Assembly (NCBI GenBank): GCA_920105625.2
Contig: CAKKTE020000093.1
Span: 682,001-746,000 of the forward strand
DNA: 64,000 bases
Reading direction: 5' to 3'
Source of the DNA: Clusia tigrina
Taxonomy: Eukaryota; Arthropoda; Insecta; Diptera; Clusiidae
Translations under genes and position numbers: made by a program
Notes under the pieces: generated by a model
Databases searched by the model: none
Told to the model about the DNA's origin: nothing
What the model saw: the letters and a program-made list of their open reading frames with translations, nothing else
In this document: positions 26,690 through 36,531 of the stretch, one piece after another
Position numbering within the stretch: the first letter of the stretch is position 1
Layout of the letters: every line of letters begins with the position of its first letter

Positions 26690-28160
26690 CTCTCCTGTCT
26701 TACCGCTTGTTGGGGCAAGCGCGACAAATTGTCGGTGAAATTGTGGGAACCTTTAACATGCCGAATTGTATAATTGAACCCTGACAAAGTGATGGCCCTG
26801 ACAAAGTGATGGCGGTGTATTCTGGCTGCTGCCCGACAGGCAAACCCTTATTTTCCCCAAAAATTGACAGAAGTGGCTTATGGTCAGTATGTAATACAAA
26901 CTTGCTGCTCAGTAAATAGTTCCTCGACTTAGTCACGCTAAAAACTATTGCTAACGCTTCTTTTTGAAGCGCACTATAATTTCTCTCCGCTGCCGTGAGC
27001 GCTCGAGAGACAAAGCAATTGGTTTAAAACTCCCGTTAGGATACACATGTGAAGGAGTTCCAGCCACTGCCACATTTGAAGCATCCGTTTCCAATATTAT
27101 TGGATGGCTAGGATCAAAGGGCGCCAGAAACTTATCAGATGTGATCTCCTTCTTTAAAGTTTTATATGCTTCCTGACTTGCTTTTGTCCAACTGAATTTT
27201 GAATTCTTACGCTACAACGCATATAGTGGCTCCATTTTATTAGCAAAGTTGGGAATGAACTTAGAGTAATAGTTTACCAATCCCACAAAAGCTCTCACTT
27301 CAGATACATTCTTAGGGACAGGTGCCTCAACTACCGATAGAATTATTTCTCTATTCTTAGATAACCCTTCTGGAGTTATATCAAAACTTAAGTATGAAAT
27401 TTTTTTTCAAAGAAAACGCATTTACTCTCGTTCAACCGTAAGCCGACTTTCTCCAACCTGTTAAGCACCTTTTCTAATGTGCTCTTGTGCTCCTCGAACG
27501 TCGCCCCAGATATCGTCCAAATAATTTACTACGTTGGGAATCCCTCACAAAATATTCTCAACTGTCCTCTGGAATATTGCAGCTGCCGGCTTCACCCCAA
27601 AAGGTAATCGAGTTACTTTAAAAAAGCCGATGGATGTGCGTACTCCACGCACACAAAAGCTGCGACGACTCGTCTAATTCCAATTGGATGTACGCATTTG
27701 ACAAATCCAATTTCGAAAAATAAGGCCCTTTTACAGACGCAAATATCTCGTCTATTCTTGGCAATGAATACTTAACATCCATTAAATTCTTATTTATTGT
27801 TGACTTGTAGTCACCGCAAATTCTCAAGTCTCCATTTGCCTTTAGGACCGGTACCAAACGCGTACCCCAATCGGAATTATCGACCGGTACTAACACACCT
27901 TTCGCCACCAATTCGTTAATCTGATCTTCTACCTTTACTTTCCAGGCCAACGGCACTGATCTAGGCATGCAAAATACGGGCTTAGCTTTTTCCTCCAACT
28001 CCAGGTTAACTTTACTCCCGGTATATCTACCTAAACCCCCTTTGAAAACAGAATTAAATTTTCTTTTTAAACTATTTACAATATTAACTGATCCGTTCAC
28101 TGCATTTATCCCCATTCTGAATTTTGACATAAAATCCCTTCCGAAAATTGGTGGACTCCG
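26690..28160 (-). pseudogene. Gyp-B reverse transcriptase and RNase H
   Basis: RT on the minus strand: CMPRSVPLAWK, WGTRLVPVLKANG, LRICGDYKSTINK, FSKLDLSNAYIQLELD. After a frameshift near 27618 come LPFGVKPA and YLDD (near 27515). RNase H has the LETDASN Asp near 27090 and FVLHTDHKPLLSIFG at about 26900. Small indels break the frame several times, so no complete protein is encoded. Confidence 0.9.
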
Positions 28161-28163
28161 CGT

Positions 28164-28400
28164 TTAACTCACTATTAGCCTTATTGTATGCGACTGACCG
28201 CGACACTTAACTTTAGCACTAAACTCACCCAAAGTTGCAATATCGCTGCCTCTATAGGTGAAAAAATTGTCGTTGCACACCTCGAGCCTTTCTTGTGCGA
28301 AATATTTCTCAAAATCCAGCCGATAATAGTGAACACGCTGCACCCGAATCCAACATGAAGTCCAACTCAACACCATTGACGTCTGCAGCCATCATAAATG
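28164..28400 (-). pseudogene. Gyp-B aspartic protease remnant
   Basis: The minus strand reads LDFMLDSGAACSLLS, with the DSGA motif of retrotransposon aspartic proteases, placed between gag zinc knuckles and RT. A stop follows shortly after, so the domain is broken. Confidence 0.7.
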
Positions 28401-28441
28401 GGGTGGATGAAGAAAATGCTGGGGCCACTACCATCAAAAAT

Positions 28442-29305
28442 TTAAAAATTATACAAACTATTTTCTTCAAATATCACATTAACATCTGCATAACAAACGC
28501 TAGCTAAATGCCCACTTCTTCCGCATTTATTACACGTCTTATTCCTGTACTTACAGTTTGCGCTCGTGTGATTTCTCCAACCGCAATGCCTGCACTTTTC
28601 CTGTACTCCTCTTTTGTTGCTACTGCTGTTGTAACTGTATTCTCTGCTGCAACTCTCTCCGCTTTTGCCCTTGTCACGGCCTTGACCTCGTTTGCCTTTG
28701 GATGTTCTAGCGGTTCGTTGAGCTATTGCGTTGACCACTAAATCTCCTTCTACCAGCTGCAGTTGTTGTTGCTGTTGCTGTGCAGCGACTTTCGCCTCCA
28801 CAATCATAGCGATCTTGAGTGCTTTTTCCATTGTTAGCGATTCATCCTCTTCGCATAACCTTTCGAAGGACCTTTCGTCCAGTCCGGTTACAAATTTATT
28901 TAAGACGGATTCATTTAGCAGGCTGTCAAATTTGCAATCCCTGGCTAAACTCTTTAATTAGGCGTACCATACCGAAACTGCTTCGCTCCTATCGCGCGAT
29001 GCTGCAAAAAAAGCTTTGCGCTCCCTAAACACAATCACCATTTTCGAATAATGTGATTCCAGAAGCGCACACAGCTGGTCATATGTCTTGCTTGCGGGCA
29101 AATCAGGGTCACACAAATCCCTTAATAACCTGTAGGCCTCCATACCGATGGCTTTCAATAAAACTGATCGCTTCACTTGGTCGTCTTGACATGAAATTTC
29201 GATAAAATGGGAGTCCAATATCTCCATCCAGTTCCTCCAGCCGTCAAGATGCGGACGAAATTCGCGCACACTCGTTGTTGTTGCTATGGTTGCGACCACC
29301 ACGCT
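28442..29305 (-). pseudogene. Gyp-B gag with two zinc knuckles
   Basis: Gag forms the particle and packages RNA. The N-terminal part (29302-28958) has WRNWMEILDSHF and YDQLCALLESHY, typical of retrotransposon gag. After a frameshift near 28950 comes a Gln-rich run and two knuckles, CRHCGWRNHTSANC and CNKCGRSGHLASVC, at about 28600-28500. The two adjacent knuckles fit Mag-type gag. The protein is interrupted once but otherwise complete in layout. Confidence 0.85.
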
Positions 29306-29387
29306 TTCATTTACCGTAGTAATTATATAATTGTTTGGGTATTACACTAATTACTTTTTACTTCGTCTGCTTTACGCTCGTCGCCAC

Positions 29388-29510
29388 TGTAATGTAGTCG
29401 CTTAGGTGGTTGGTACTGAACTCCTTTATTAAATCTCTTAACTTAACACAACACCTTAACCATTTCTTATACCGTACTTAACATGTATGTAAATAACTTA
29501 ATACTTAACA
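29388..29510 (-). repeat. Gyp-B 5' LTR (right on the plus strand)
   Basis: It runs TGTAATGTAGTCGC to AATACTTAACA and is followed by the GTTAC duplication. On the minus strand TGGCGACGAGCG lies immediately inside and is a candidate tRNA primer-binding site. Confidence 0.88.
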
Positions 29511-31502
29511 GTTACCACCACTATTACTGCACTTTCTATCAGCTCTATCAGTTTTAGTCTTCGTACATTCTGATGTTGGGTGTAAATCACCGCAGGCAAC
29601 ACATACAAGCCGTTTCGTTTGAGAGGCTGCTCCACTGTAATTATACGATGCATAAGATAGCGGAGATTATAAATACCATGCACTTCTCCTTTTTTAAGCT
29701 TTTGGGTTTCAGGCTCCAATTCTACGCGAAACAATGGTTGAGGGATTCTGTTGCGATTTATTATATTTATAATAGAGCGGGCAGCAAACCCTGCTACATG
29801 TAGTGCTTCTTTGACTTCAGCAGGGGGAATATCTGATTCAAGTCCCTTTATGACAATGGTAAGGCCTTTGCTACTTTGAAGCTGATAGGTATAGAGCTTT
29901 TTTCTCAGTGTCGAAGTTTTTTATAACCACTCTGTAATTGCTCTCACTATGTCTTTGGATTTTTGTTTCCTGGCTATTTCCTTTAACAAGAGGGGTGACA
30001 TGGAAATTTTTAGGACCAATGAGCTCGGTAAGCTTTGCAACTAATTTACTGGAGTTACGTTCTCGTAGGTAAATGGGAGGTGGTTTAAATACAATATCAG
30101 GTTTGCCTCCTCAACACTGAGAAGTACAGCGAAGCGACTATTACTATAGAGTAGGCTCTAGCTAGTTTTACTGATTTTTGCGATGTTAGTTTTGATGCCA
30201 CTCGATTTTGGCTTCGCTTGCGCTTTTTTATACCTATCTAGACCAGTTTGTGATGTTCCACTTTTCCCTGCTGGGTTGCTTGAAAAATTTTTGGTTGAAT
30301 GGTTTGCATTGATGGTTGGTGTGAGTGCATTTTCAATATTGAAAGTGCGCTCAGCCAATGTTGGCGAATTTGTTCTAGCACGATAGGACGAGTGAGAGAG
30401 AGACGTGGATGGAACCTGTTTGCACTCTTTACTTGTGGACGCCGTTGGGCTGGGTGTTAAAAATTGAGCGCTCCAAGAGGGCGCATGCGCTGAGAGTGCC
30501 AGAGACACTTTTGGAGATTGTTTCAGGTTTGAGTGCGAACTTTGTGTACGCTGTGGAGTTGCAGTCGCATGAGGGCCGCCGCCCAGGCGCTCGCCGTTGT
30601 GGGACATGCTACCTCCGCTCGCCAGTCTCTGTATTGAAGGCGAAGGTGGTGAGCGAACCACATTCGTCGTCAACCCGCTATCGACAGTCGTGCCGAGAAC
30701 ATCCGACCTTGCATTGGGGAGAGAAGGTAACATTCTGTGCTCACTAAGTTCCGCGATTACCGGACGCTGCTGGGAAAGCAACTGAGGCAGATCAGGTTTG
30801 AGAGCGCATGCGCTGAACAGGAGAGCGCACTGGGTGAGTGGAGAGCGCAATACGCTCATCCACTGACCGCTATAGTTCCGCTGGCTTATTAGAAGCTAAC
30901 ACAAATTCAAATTTTAAGTTTAAAAACTAATATATTTGATATTTCGCACAAACTCCTTCTGCCAATTTCACTCACTGAGTTTTATTATGCGTCTATTTCG
31001 CTGGCCTTAAAACTCGAAACATTCAATTATTTCACTCAGCGCGACTGGCAACGCTCGGCAAGACTCAAGCCGACCTAGTACACTAACAAACAGCATCACG
31101 AATAAACGATACGAATCGCAGACAACAACAACAATACAACGACCAAAGCTAACGCACAACGCATCCACAGCATAGCGGCTACCACATGCGCCGTCAGTGC
31201 GGACATAGCATAAAGAGGAAAACAAGAATTCTAAGCATTGGACGCAGTATGAACGTTTGCTAGGCGTACAACAACAACAACAATTGTAAACCGGCAACAA
31301 CAACACTAAAGCCACCGGTAATTGTTACAGGCTGCGCTGACTACAGGCGTCAACACTGCGGATCAAGGTGGCCCAAGATCAACTAAGCTGCAACAACAAC
31401 AAGCATGGGCCTGACAACAGGCGAAGCTGGCCAACGGTGTACGGAGGCATACAACGGTGCAGCGGCAATAGAAACAACGCACGGGCCCATGACGGCTGGC
31501 AG

Positions 31503-31512
31503 TATATAAATA
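31503..31512 (+). promoter_or_regulatory. TATA box in Gyp-C 5' LTR
   Basis: TATATAAATA, about 150 bp upstream of the hairpin array. The 3' LTR has TATATAAACA at 35881-35890. The AATAAA at 32350-32355 closes the transcribed region, so the array lies in RNA. Confidence 0.65.
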
Positions 31513-31659
31513 GGTGGTTCTGGGCGATAGAATCACTCTCTGATCCACCAAATAGACAGCGAAGACGTACCGCGATTAATATCACTCTCTGATCCATCAG
31601 TAGTCAGTAAAGACACTCCAGCAACAGTAGCACCAAGGTAAAGTATACTCTTTGCATAA

Positions 31660-32041
31660 GACCGCCCCACGAGTTTATAGTCCTTCCGATTCTCGTGGTG
31701 ACTAATACCAACGCTAAGACCGCTCCACGAGTTTATGGTTCTACCGATTCTCGTGGTGACTAATACCAACGCTAAGACTCCCCAAGAGTTTATGGTTCTA
31801 CCGATTCTCGTGGTGACTAATACAAACGCTAACACCGCCCCACGAGTTTATGGTTCTACCGATTCTCGTGGTGACTAATACCAACGCTAAGACCGCCCCA
31901 CGAATTAATGGTTCTACCGATTCTCGTGGTGACTTATACTAACGCTAAGACCGCCTCACGAGTTTATGGTTCTTCCGATTCTCGTGGAGACTAATTCGTA
32001 CGTACAGCACCGCGAGTTTATGGTCCTACCGATTCTCGCGG
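31660..32041 (+). repeat. Minisatellite of seven 58-bp units, each a 7-bp hairpin (Gyp-C 5' LTR)
   Basis: Each unit has CCACGAG, an 18-nt spacer, then the reverse complement CTCGTGG, followed by a GACTAATACCAACGCTAAG-type linker. The last unit has CCGCGAG with CTCGCGG, so both arms changed together. The 3' LTR has only about 3.7 units at 36049-36239. Confidence 0.9.
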
Positions 32042-32349
32042 AGACTAGCACTGCCAGCCGCGACCACACAGACGAGGCCCCAAGCCATTAGCAAGTCCAA
32101 TTATTTAAGTTAATTAAATTATAACAAAAAACCAAAAATCATTTAATTAGTAAAACAACTTATTTAAATTAATTAAAGTAGAAAAATAAAATCATTTAAT
32201 TTAATTAAATTAATAAAACAAATTAGTTAAGTTAATTAAATTAGCAGAGTAAAATCATTTAATTCTAATTCATTTAGCAAAACTAATAAATTAATGTAAA
32301 TTAAATTAGTAACTAAATTATAAACAATTGTAACTAAGTAAATGAATTA

Positions 32350-32355
32350 AATAAA
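32350..32355 (+). promoter_or_regulatory. Polyadenylation signal AATAAA, Gyp-C 5' LTR
   Basis: AATAAAGTATACC about 100 bp before the LTR end. The same signal is at 36421-36426 in the 3' LTR. Confidence 0.55.
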
Positions 32356-32459
32356 GTATACCACATATAAGTACACGCCCGCTTTCTAACATTAATTTCT
32401 GTATACGACCCCTGAAACCCGCTGAGTTTTACCACAGCAGAAATAGAGTCGTTACAGTG

Positions 32460-32917
32460 TCCTACTCCTATCAAAGTTTGAAACATTCAAATGCTGTAAC
32501 TTTTTACTGGAGCGTCATAAAACCTTGAAATTTTGCGACGAGGAAGTACTATTGTCAATTTACGATATCGCTATAACAAAGCTGCCCTTGAGTAAAAAAT
32601 GAAACACTGATGAAACTTCAAATGGCTCTAACTTTTATACTGTACATCCTACACTTATCAAACTTTGCCACATTCAAATGCTGTATCTTTTTACTGGAGC
32701 GTTATAAAAACTGGAAATTTTGTGACAATAAAGTACTATTGTCAATTTGCGATACCGATATAACAATGCTGCCCTTGATTAAAAAATGTAACACCCGTGA
32801 AACTTGAAATGGCTCTAACTTTAAAACTGTGCCTCCTACACCTATCGAAGTGTGCAATATTCAAATGCTGTACCTTTTTACATAAAACCTTGAAATTTTG
32901 CGACAATAAAGTACTGT
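32460..32917. repeat. 187-bp satellite, 2.4 tandem copies
   Basis: Units start at 32460, 32647 and 32834, each with TCCTAC followed by a CATTCAAATGCTGTA-type core, an ACTGGAGCGT block (partly deleted in the third) and GACAATAAAGTACT. It begins 3 bp after the 5' LTR and ends where gag starts. It has no coding capacity and is AT-rich, like satellite DNA. Confidence 0.85.
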
Positions 32918-33485
32918 GGAAAGAATGGAGCACATATAGGAGAGACTTCCTTAAGTTCTTTTTACCGGCCCGTTTCATGGAGAAACTCGATGACCAGATC
33001 CGGCAGCGTCACCAGAAGTAACGGGAATCGTTCAAGCAGTATGTAATCGAACTACAGAATCTTATGCGGCACGTGGACTACTCAGAGGAGCAGAATCTGG
33101 AACGAATCTTTCAGAACAGCCTGCTACAATACCAGTTATACGTGCACCGTAGAGATTTCGGATCGCTACAAGAGCTAGTAGAGATGGCCGAGGATTTGGA
33201 GTGCATACGGGGTGAAAGTGAACTACCAGTAGAGCCACCCACACAACAGAGAACAGAGCAAAGTCCACCACGAGTGGTAGGGAACCGACATGTGACGTTA
33301 GAGAACAGAGCGGCACGTATAGATCCCAAAACAGCCTGCCGGCGTTGCGGCCAAAATGCCACATAGCACGTCTGTGTCGCAACGCGCAGATACTGTTTTG
33401 TTGGGAGTGTGGTCGTACCAGAGTGAGGACGATTGAGTGCTGCAAGCAGAGAGCACCATCTAACAGAAAACTACAGTCATAAATT
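32918..33485 (+). pseudogene. Gyp-C gag remnant with a Cys-rich end
   Basis: The retrotransposon gag core shows WKEWSTYRRDFLKFFLP, FMEKLDDQIRQRHQ, then after a stop (near 33020) ESFKQYVIELQNLMRH, YSEEQNLERI and FGSLQELVEMAEDLE. A damaged zinc-knuckle pair follows (CRRCGQ, then FCWECGR). The N-terminal gag is replaced by the satellite. Gag forms the particle that holds element RNA; this one is interrupted by stops near 33020 and 33365. Confidence 0.85.
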
Positions 33486-34060
33486 TAGCAAGGGTCAGAA
33501 CAGCGACCCCGGATCTTAGCATGGAAAAACGCACTGCACCGTGTCAAGAAACGAATCTGCGCTAACGTTTCTGTTGGCACAGAAACTATCACCGCGACGC
33601 TGGACACAGGTGCAACACGTAGTTTTATGAGCAGAGAGCTGGCACACAAGTTACGCGCTTCCACCAGCAAATTGGGAAAATCCCACACTAGAGTGCATAT
33701 GGCAGACGGAAGTGCTAGGACAGTCAGAGAGACATTGGTGACGAATGTAAGGCTTGGAGAATCTAGAGCTTCCTGTCATGGCTGACGTTAGTGATGATCT
33801 GCTGCTTGGAATAGACTTCTTGACAAGACTGGGAGCAACATTGAAGTGCGGCGATCAAGAGATCACACTGGGAGCTCATAACAGTTGCGTGCAACCCGGA
33901 GAAATTGCAAGGTGCACGACAATTCGTGTTGAGAATCTCCCTCATTTCAATGGTTTGCATTCCAAGAAGCACACAAAGGTCAGGAATTCTAAACTACAGA
34001 CGCACAGCAAAGAATTCACAGAAAACGAACGAATGCGAAAATAAACACAACAAGGAACAA
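33486..34060 (+). pseudogene. Gyp-C aspartic protease
   Basis: The region reads TATLDTGATRSFMSRELAHK (active-site DTGA), then VHMADGSART and LLLGIDFLTRLGATL, the usual three blocks of a gypsy protease. A frameshift near 33755 divides it. It directly follows gag, in the standard order. The region from 34000 on no longer resembles protease. Confidence 0.85.
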
Positions 34061-34683
34061 ACATGACTCTCACAAATGAATTCACCTGCCACGGACTATG
34101 CCGAGCGGAAGCTCACGAAGAAATAGAGAGAAGGACCTCACAAGAATCATCACATGAGGCTCGGAATAAGGACTCGAGCGTACCGAAACGCAAGAAGGTC
34201 GCAGAGCTCAGGCGACATACCATCAGAGCAATCAGGGTATTTATTTAAGTATTATTAATTTACGTTCACCTTGGGACATTAAGGCAAAACCTTGTAAGAT
34301 TGTCCCAATAACATGAAATGGTACATTTAGTACAATAATCCGGACATAATTTAACTTATACTATAAAATACAATAGCTCACAGAGTACAAAAACAGAACA
34401 TTACAATATGAATTTCAACAATTCATCTTTCAATTCATCAATACAACACAGCTTTGAATCAATAAAAATGTACAGCTATAAATTTGTTATTAGTCACAAA
34501 AGGATACATACATATAAACAGTGTACGCGGTCACACACAATCAATAGCGCAACCCAATTCAGCTCATAAATTCATTGCCCCTGGAAGTGTTTATTAAGCT
34601 CTTGGGTATGTCCCAACAATTTCGAAAAGTCAACATCAGTGGGAAACAGCCAAGACATAATACGTTGACACAGCGACAGATCA
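34061..34683. other. Deletion scar region of Gyp-C; RT and integrase missing
   Basis: The first 190 bp carry a small charged frame (PKRKKVAELRRH) that may be the protease-RT linker. From 34249 to 34683 the DNA is AT-rich with no recognisable domain on either strand. RT, RNase H and integrase, expected here, are absent. Confidence 0.5.
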
Positions 34684-35040
34684 ATGGACAACCACGATAT
34701 AATTAAGTGCACCAATAACAACAGAAGCGACGACACACTGAGCACACGTAACTACAATCGGCCACACCGCAACAGAACTAAACCACAGAGACAACCAACA
34801 GAGAAGCATATGCCAAACACAGCCAACTTACACACATTTCAAATCTTAGAGGAACTGCAAGGACCGAAAGGAGCTGACCTACCACGAATCTTATTAGCTG
34901 AAATTTTGCAGAGAGCTAAAGATGCACAGAAGAAACCGATGCGAGGGCGAATAAGATATAATCGAGACGCATACCGAGTGACCCTCCAACATGACGCCCT
35001 CAACATTGTTCATCATCCGCGAAGTAGGGAGGAAGTATGA
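34684..35040 (+). pseudogene. Gyp-C ORF3, C-terminal part
   Basis: The open frame ends PRSREEV and a stop that lies across the LTR start. Its last 70 residues align with the end of the ORF at 52.4-53.6 kb, which ends PKSREEV; matching points include ELQG/ELEG, ADLP/NGLP and the AYRV/PYRV block. That second ORF carries an Ulp1-like domain, which is absent here. So this family has a third ORF after integrase with a conserved tail. Its function is unknown. Confidence 0.7.
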
Positions 35041-36527
35041 GGACGGAAATTATGACAGGTATTTTCCGCACACAAATAGACAGACTCCTCCTACTATGAA
35101 TAAGCATAGACCTATTAACAAAATACTTATACAGTGTACAAACATCCCCGACATCACACGAGAATTGACAATTAACAAAACGGTAATCGCCCCATGTTAA
35201 TTACACCAACAACTTTTAACAAAGACGGGGGCGCAGAAAACATGCAACGAAGAATTGGTTAGACCAGTTGCAATGATTGGCTAAGCCAATTAATTGTCAT
35301 AAGAAAAGATAAGTGCTGCAATTATAAAATATAGCAACAAACACAACGCACTGAAAGAGAAGAAACACATCAGCACAAGTCCTACAACAAAACCTATTCA
35401 TGTTACATAGGTTATCGCGGAACAGGCAACGCTCGGCAAGACTTAAGCCGACCTAGTACACTAACAAACAGCATCACGAATAAACGATACGAATCGCAGA
35501 CAACAACAACAATACAACGACCAAAGCTAACGCACAACGCATCCACAGCATAGCGGCTACCACATGCGCCGTAAGTGCGGACATAGCATAAAGAGGAAAA
35601 CAAGAATTCTAAGCATTGGACGCAGTATGAACGTTTGCTAGGCGTACAACAACAACAACAATTGTAAACCGGCAACAACAACACTAAAGCCACCGGTAAT
35701 TGTTACAGGCTGCGCTGACTACAGGCGTCAACACTGCGGATCAAGGTGGCCCAAGATCAACTAAGCTGCAACAACAACAAGCATGGGCCTGACAACAGGC
35801 AAAGCTGGCCAACGGTGTACGGAGGCATACAACGGTGCAGCGGCAATAGAAACAACGCACGGGCCCATTACGGCTGGCAGTATATAAACAGGTGGTTCTG
35901 GGCGATAGAATCACTCTCTGATCCACCAAACAGACAGCGAAGACGTACCGCGATTAATATCACTCTCTGATCCAGCAGTAGTCAGTAAAGACACACCGCA
36001 TCAAGACTCCAGCACCAGTAGCACCAAGGTAAAGTATACTCTTTGCATGGTCCTACCGATTCTCGTGGTGACTAATACCAACGCTAAGACCGCCCCACGA
36101 GTTTATGGTTCTACCGATTCTCGTGGTGACTAATACCAACGTAAAGACCGCCCCACGAGTTTATGGTTCTACCGATTCTCGTGGAGACTATTACGTACGT
36201 ACTAGCACCGCGAGTTTATGGTTCTACCGATTCTCGCGGAGACTTGCACTGCCAACCGCGACCACACAGACGAGACCCCAATCGATTAGCAAGACCAATA
36301 ATTTAAGTTAATTAAATTAGCAAAATAAAAATCATTTAATTTAATTAAATTAGCAAAAATAACAATTTAACTTAAATTAAATTAGGATTATAAACGATTG
36401 TAACATAAGTAAATGAATTAAATAAAGTATACCACATACAAGTGCACGCCCGCTTTATAAAATTAATTTCTGTATACGACCCCTGGAACCCGCTGAGTTT
36501 ACCCCAGCCAAAAATAGAGTCGTTACA
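35036..36527 (+). repeat. Gyp-C 3' LTR (1492 bp)
   Basis: It starts TATGAGGACGG (TGTGAGG in the 5' copy) after the purine-rich AGTAGGGAGGAAG and ends GAGTCGTTACA. It contains the TATA box at 35881, the hairpin array at 36049-36239 and AATAAA at 36421. It supplies the uninterrupted sequence showing what Joc-1 disrupted in the 5' LTR. Confidence 0.92.
36049..36239 (+). repeat. Hairpin minisatellite, about 3.7 units (Gyp-C 3' LTR)
   Basis: It has the same 58-bp unit as 31660-32041. The first unit is cut, two carry CCACGAG/CTCGTGG, and the last carries the compensated CCGCGAG/CTCGCGG pair. Confidence 0.9.
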
Positions 36528-36531
36528 ACAT
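36528..36531. repeat. Target-site duplication ACAT, right side of Gyp-C
   Basis: It matches 21755-21758. Hel-2 sequence continues directly after it. Confidence 0.9.

Larger units (their letters stand above)
25173..29510 (-). mobile_element. Gyp-B: Ty3/gypsy element of Mag type with very short LTRs
   Basis: A 4.34-kb element with LTRs of only about 130 bp (25173-25302) and 123 bp (29388-29510), both TG...CA, a 5-bp target duplication, and gag-pol on the minus strand. Two zinc knuckles in gag and the integrase and RT motifs resemble Mag-type elements. It is the youngest layer of the nest here. Its LTRs differ by one small indel of about 7-9 bp and a handful of substitutions. Confidence 0.9.
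24868..30859 (-). pseudogene. Joc-1 ORF1 (gag-like nucleic-acid-binding protein), split by Gyp-B
   Basis: The ATG at 30859 opens a Ser/Pro/Thr-rich N-terminus (MSVLRSP), the same opening as ORF1 of Joc-3. A conserved central domain (PPPIYLRERNSSKLVAKL region, 30100-29740) follows. Then come CCHC zinc knuckles, starting after FRVELEPETQK and including CVACGDLHPTSEC (about 29600). The last knuckle is cut exactly by Gyp-B at 29511-29515/25168-25172 and resumes as HTANYRDCPVYQE at about 25150. The C-terminus ends at 24868. Frameshifts near 30158 and 29736 and stops near 29880 show decay besides the insertion. Confidence 0.88.
22022..31046 (-). mobile_element. LINE Joc-1 (Jockey clade), about full length, interrupted by Gyp-B
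   Basis: Excluding the Gyp-B insertion it is about 4.7 kb, normal for a complete Jockey element. Minus-strand order is 5' UTR (31046-30860), ORF1, ORF2 and 3' UTR ending in an A-rich tail at 22022-22031. The same 3' UTR recurs as a short fragment at 41103-41305. It sits inside the Gyp-C 5' LTR without a target duplication; about 127 bp of LTR are missing at the insertion point. Confidence 0.9.
31047..32456 (+). repeat. Gyp-C 5' LTR, right part
   Basis: It aligns with 35425-36527 of the 3' LTR with few substitutions. It ends GAGTCGTTACA at 32456. It contains CAA repeats, a TATA box, seven hairpin units and an AT-rich tract of repeated TTAAGTTAATTAAATTA-like blocks (about 32098-32290). Confidence 0.9.

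Noticed and set aside
31007..31315. Cys-rich minus-strand frame, repeated at 35412-35693
   Set aside because: It exists only because the Gyp-C LTR is present twice; CAA repeats read in reverse give Cys/Val runs. It is antisense to the LTR with no start context.
31660..32041. CRISPR-like array of regularly spaced repeats
   Set aside because: The spacers are as conserved as the repeats, the genome is eukaryotic and the block lies inside an LTR; it is a minisatellite.
33062..33445. Minus-strand frame overlapping Gyp-C gag
   Set aside because: Shadow of the gag reading frame on the plus strand, where zinc-knuckle and gag motifs are clear.
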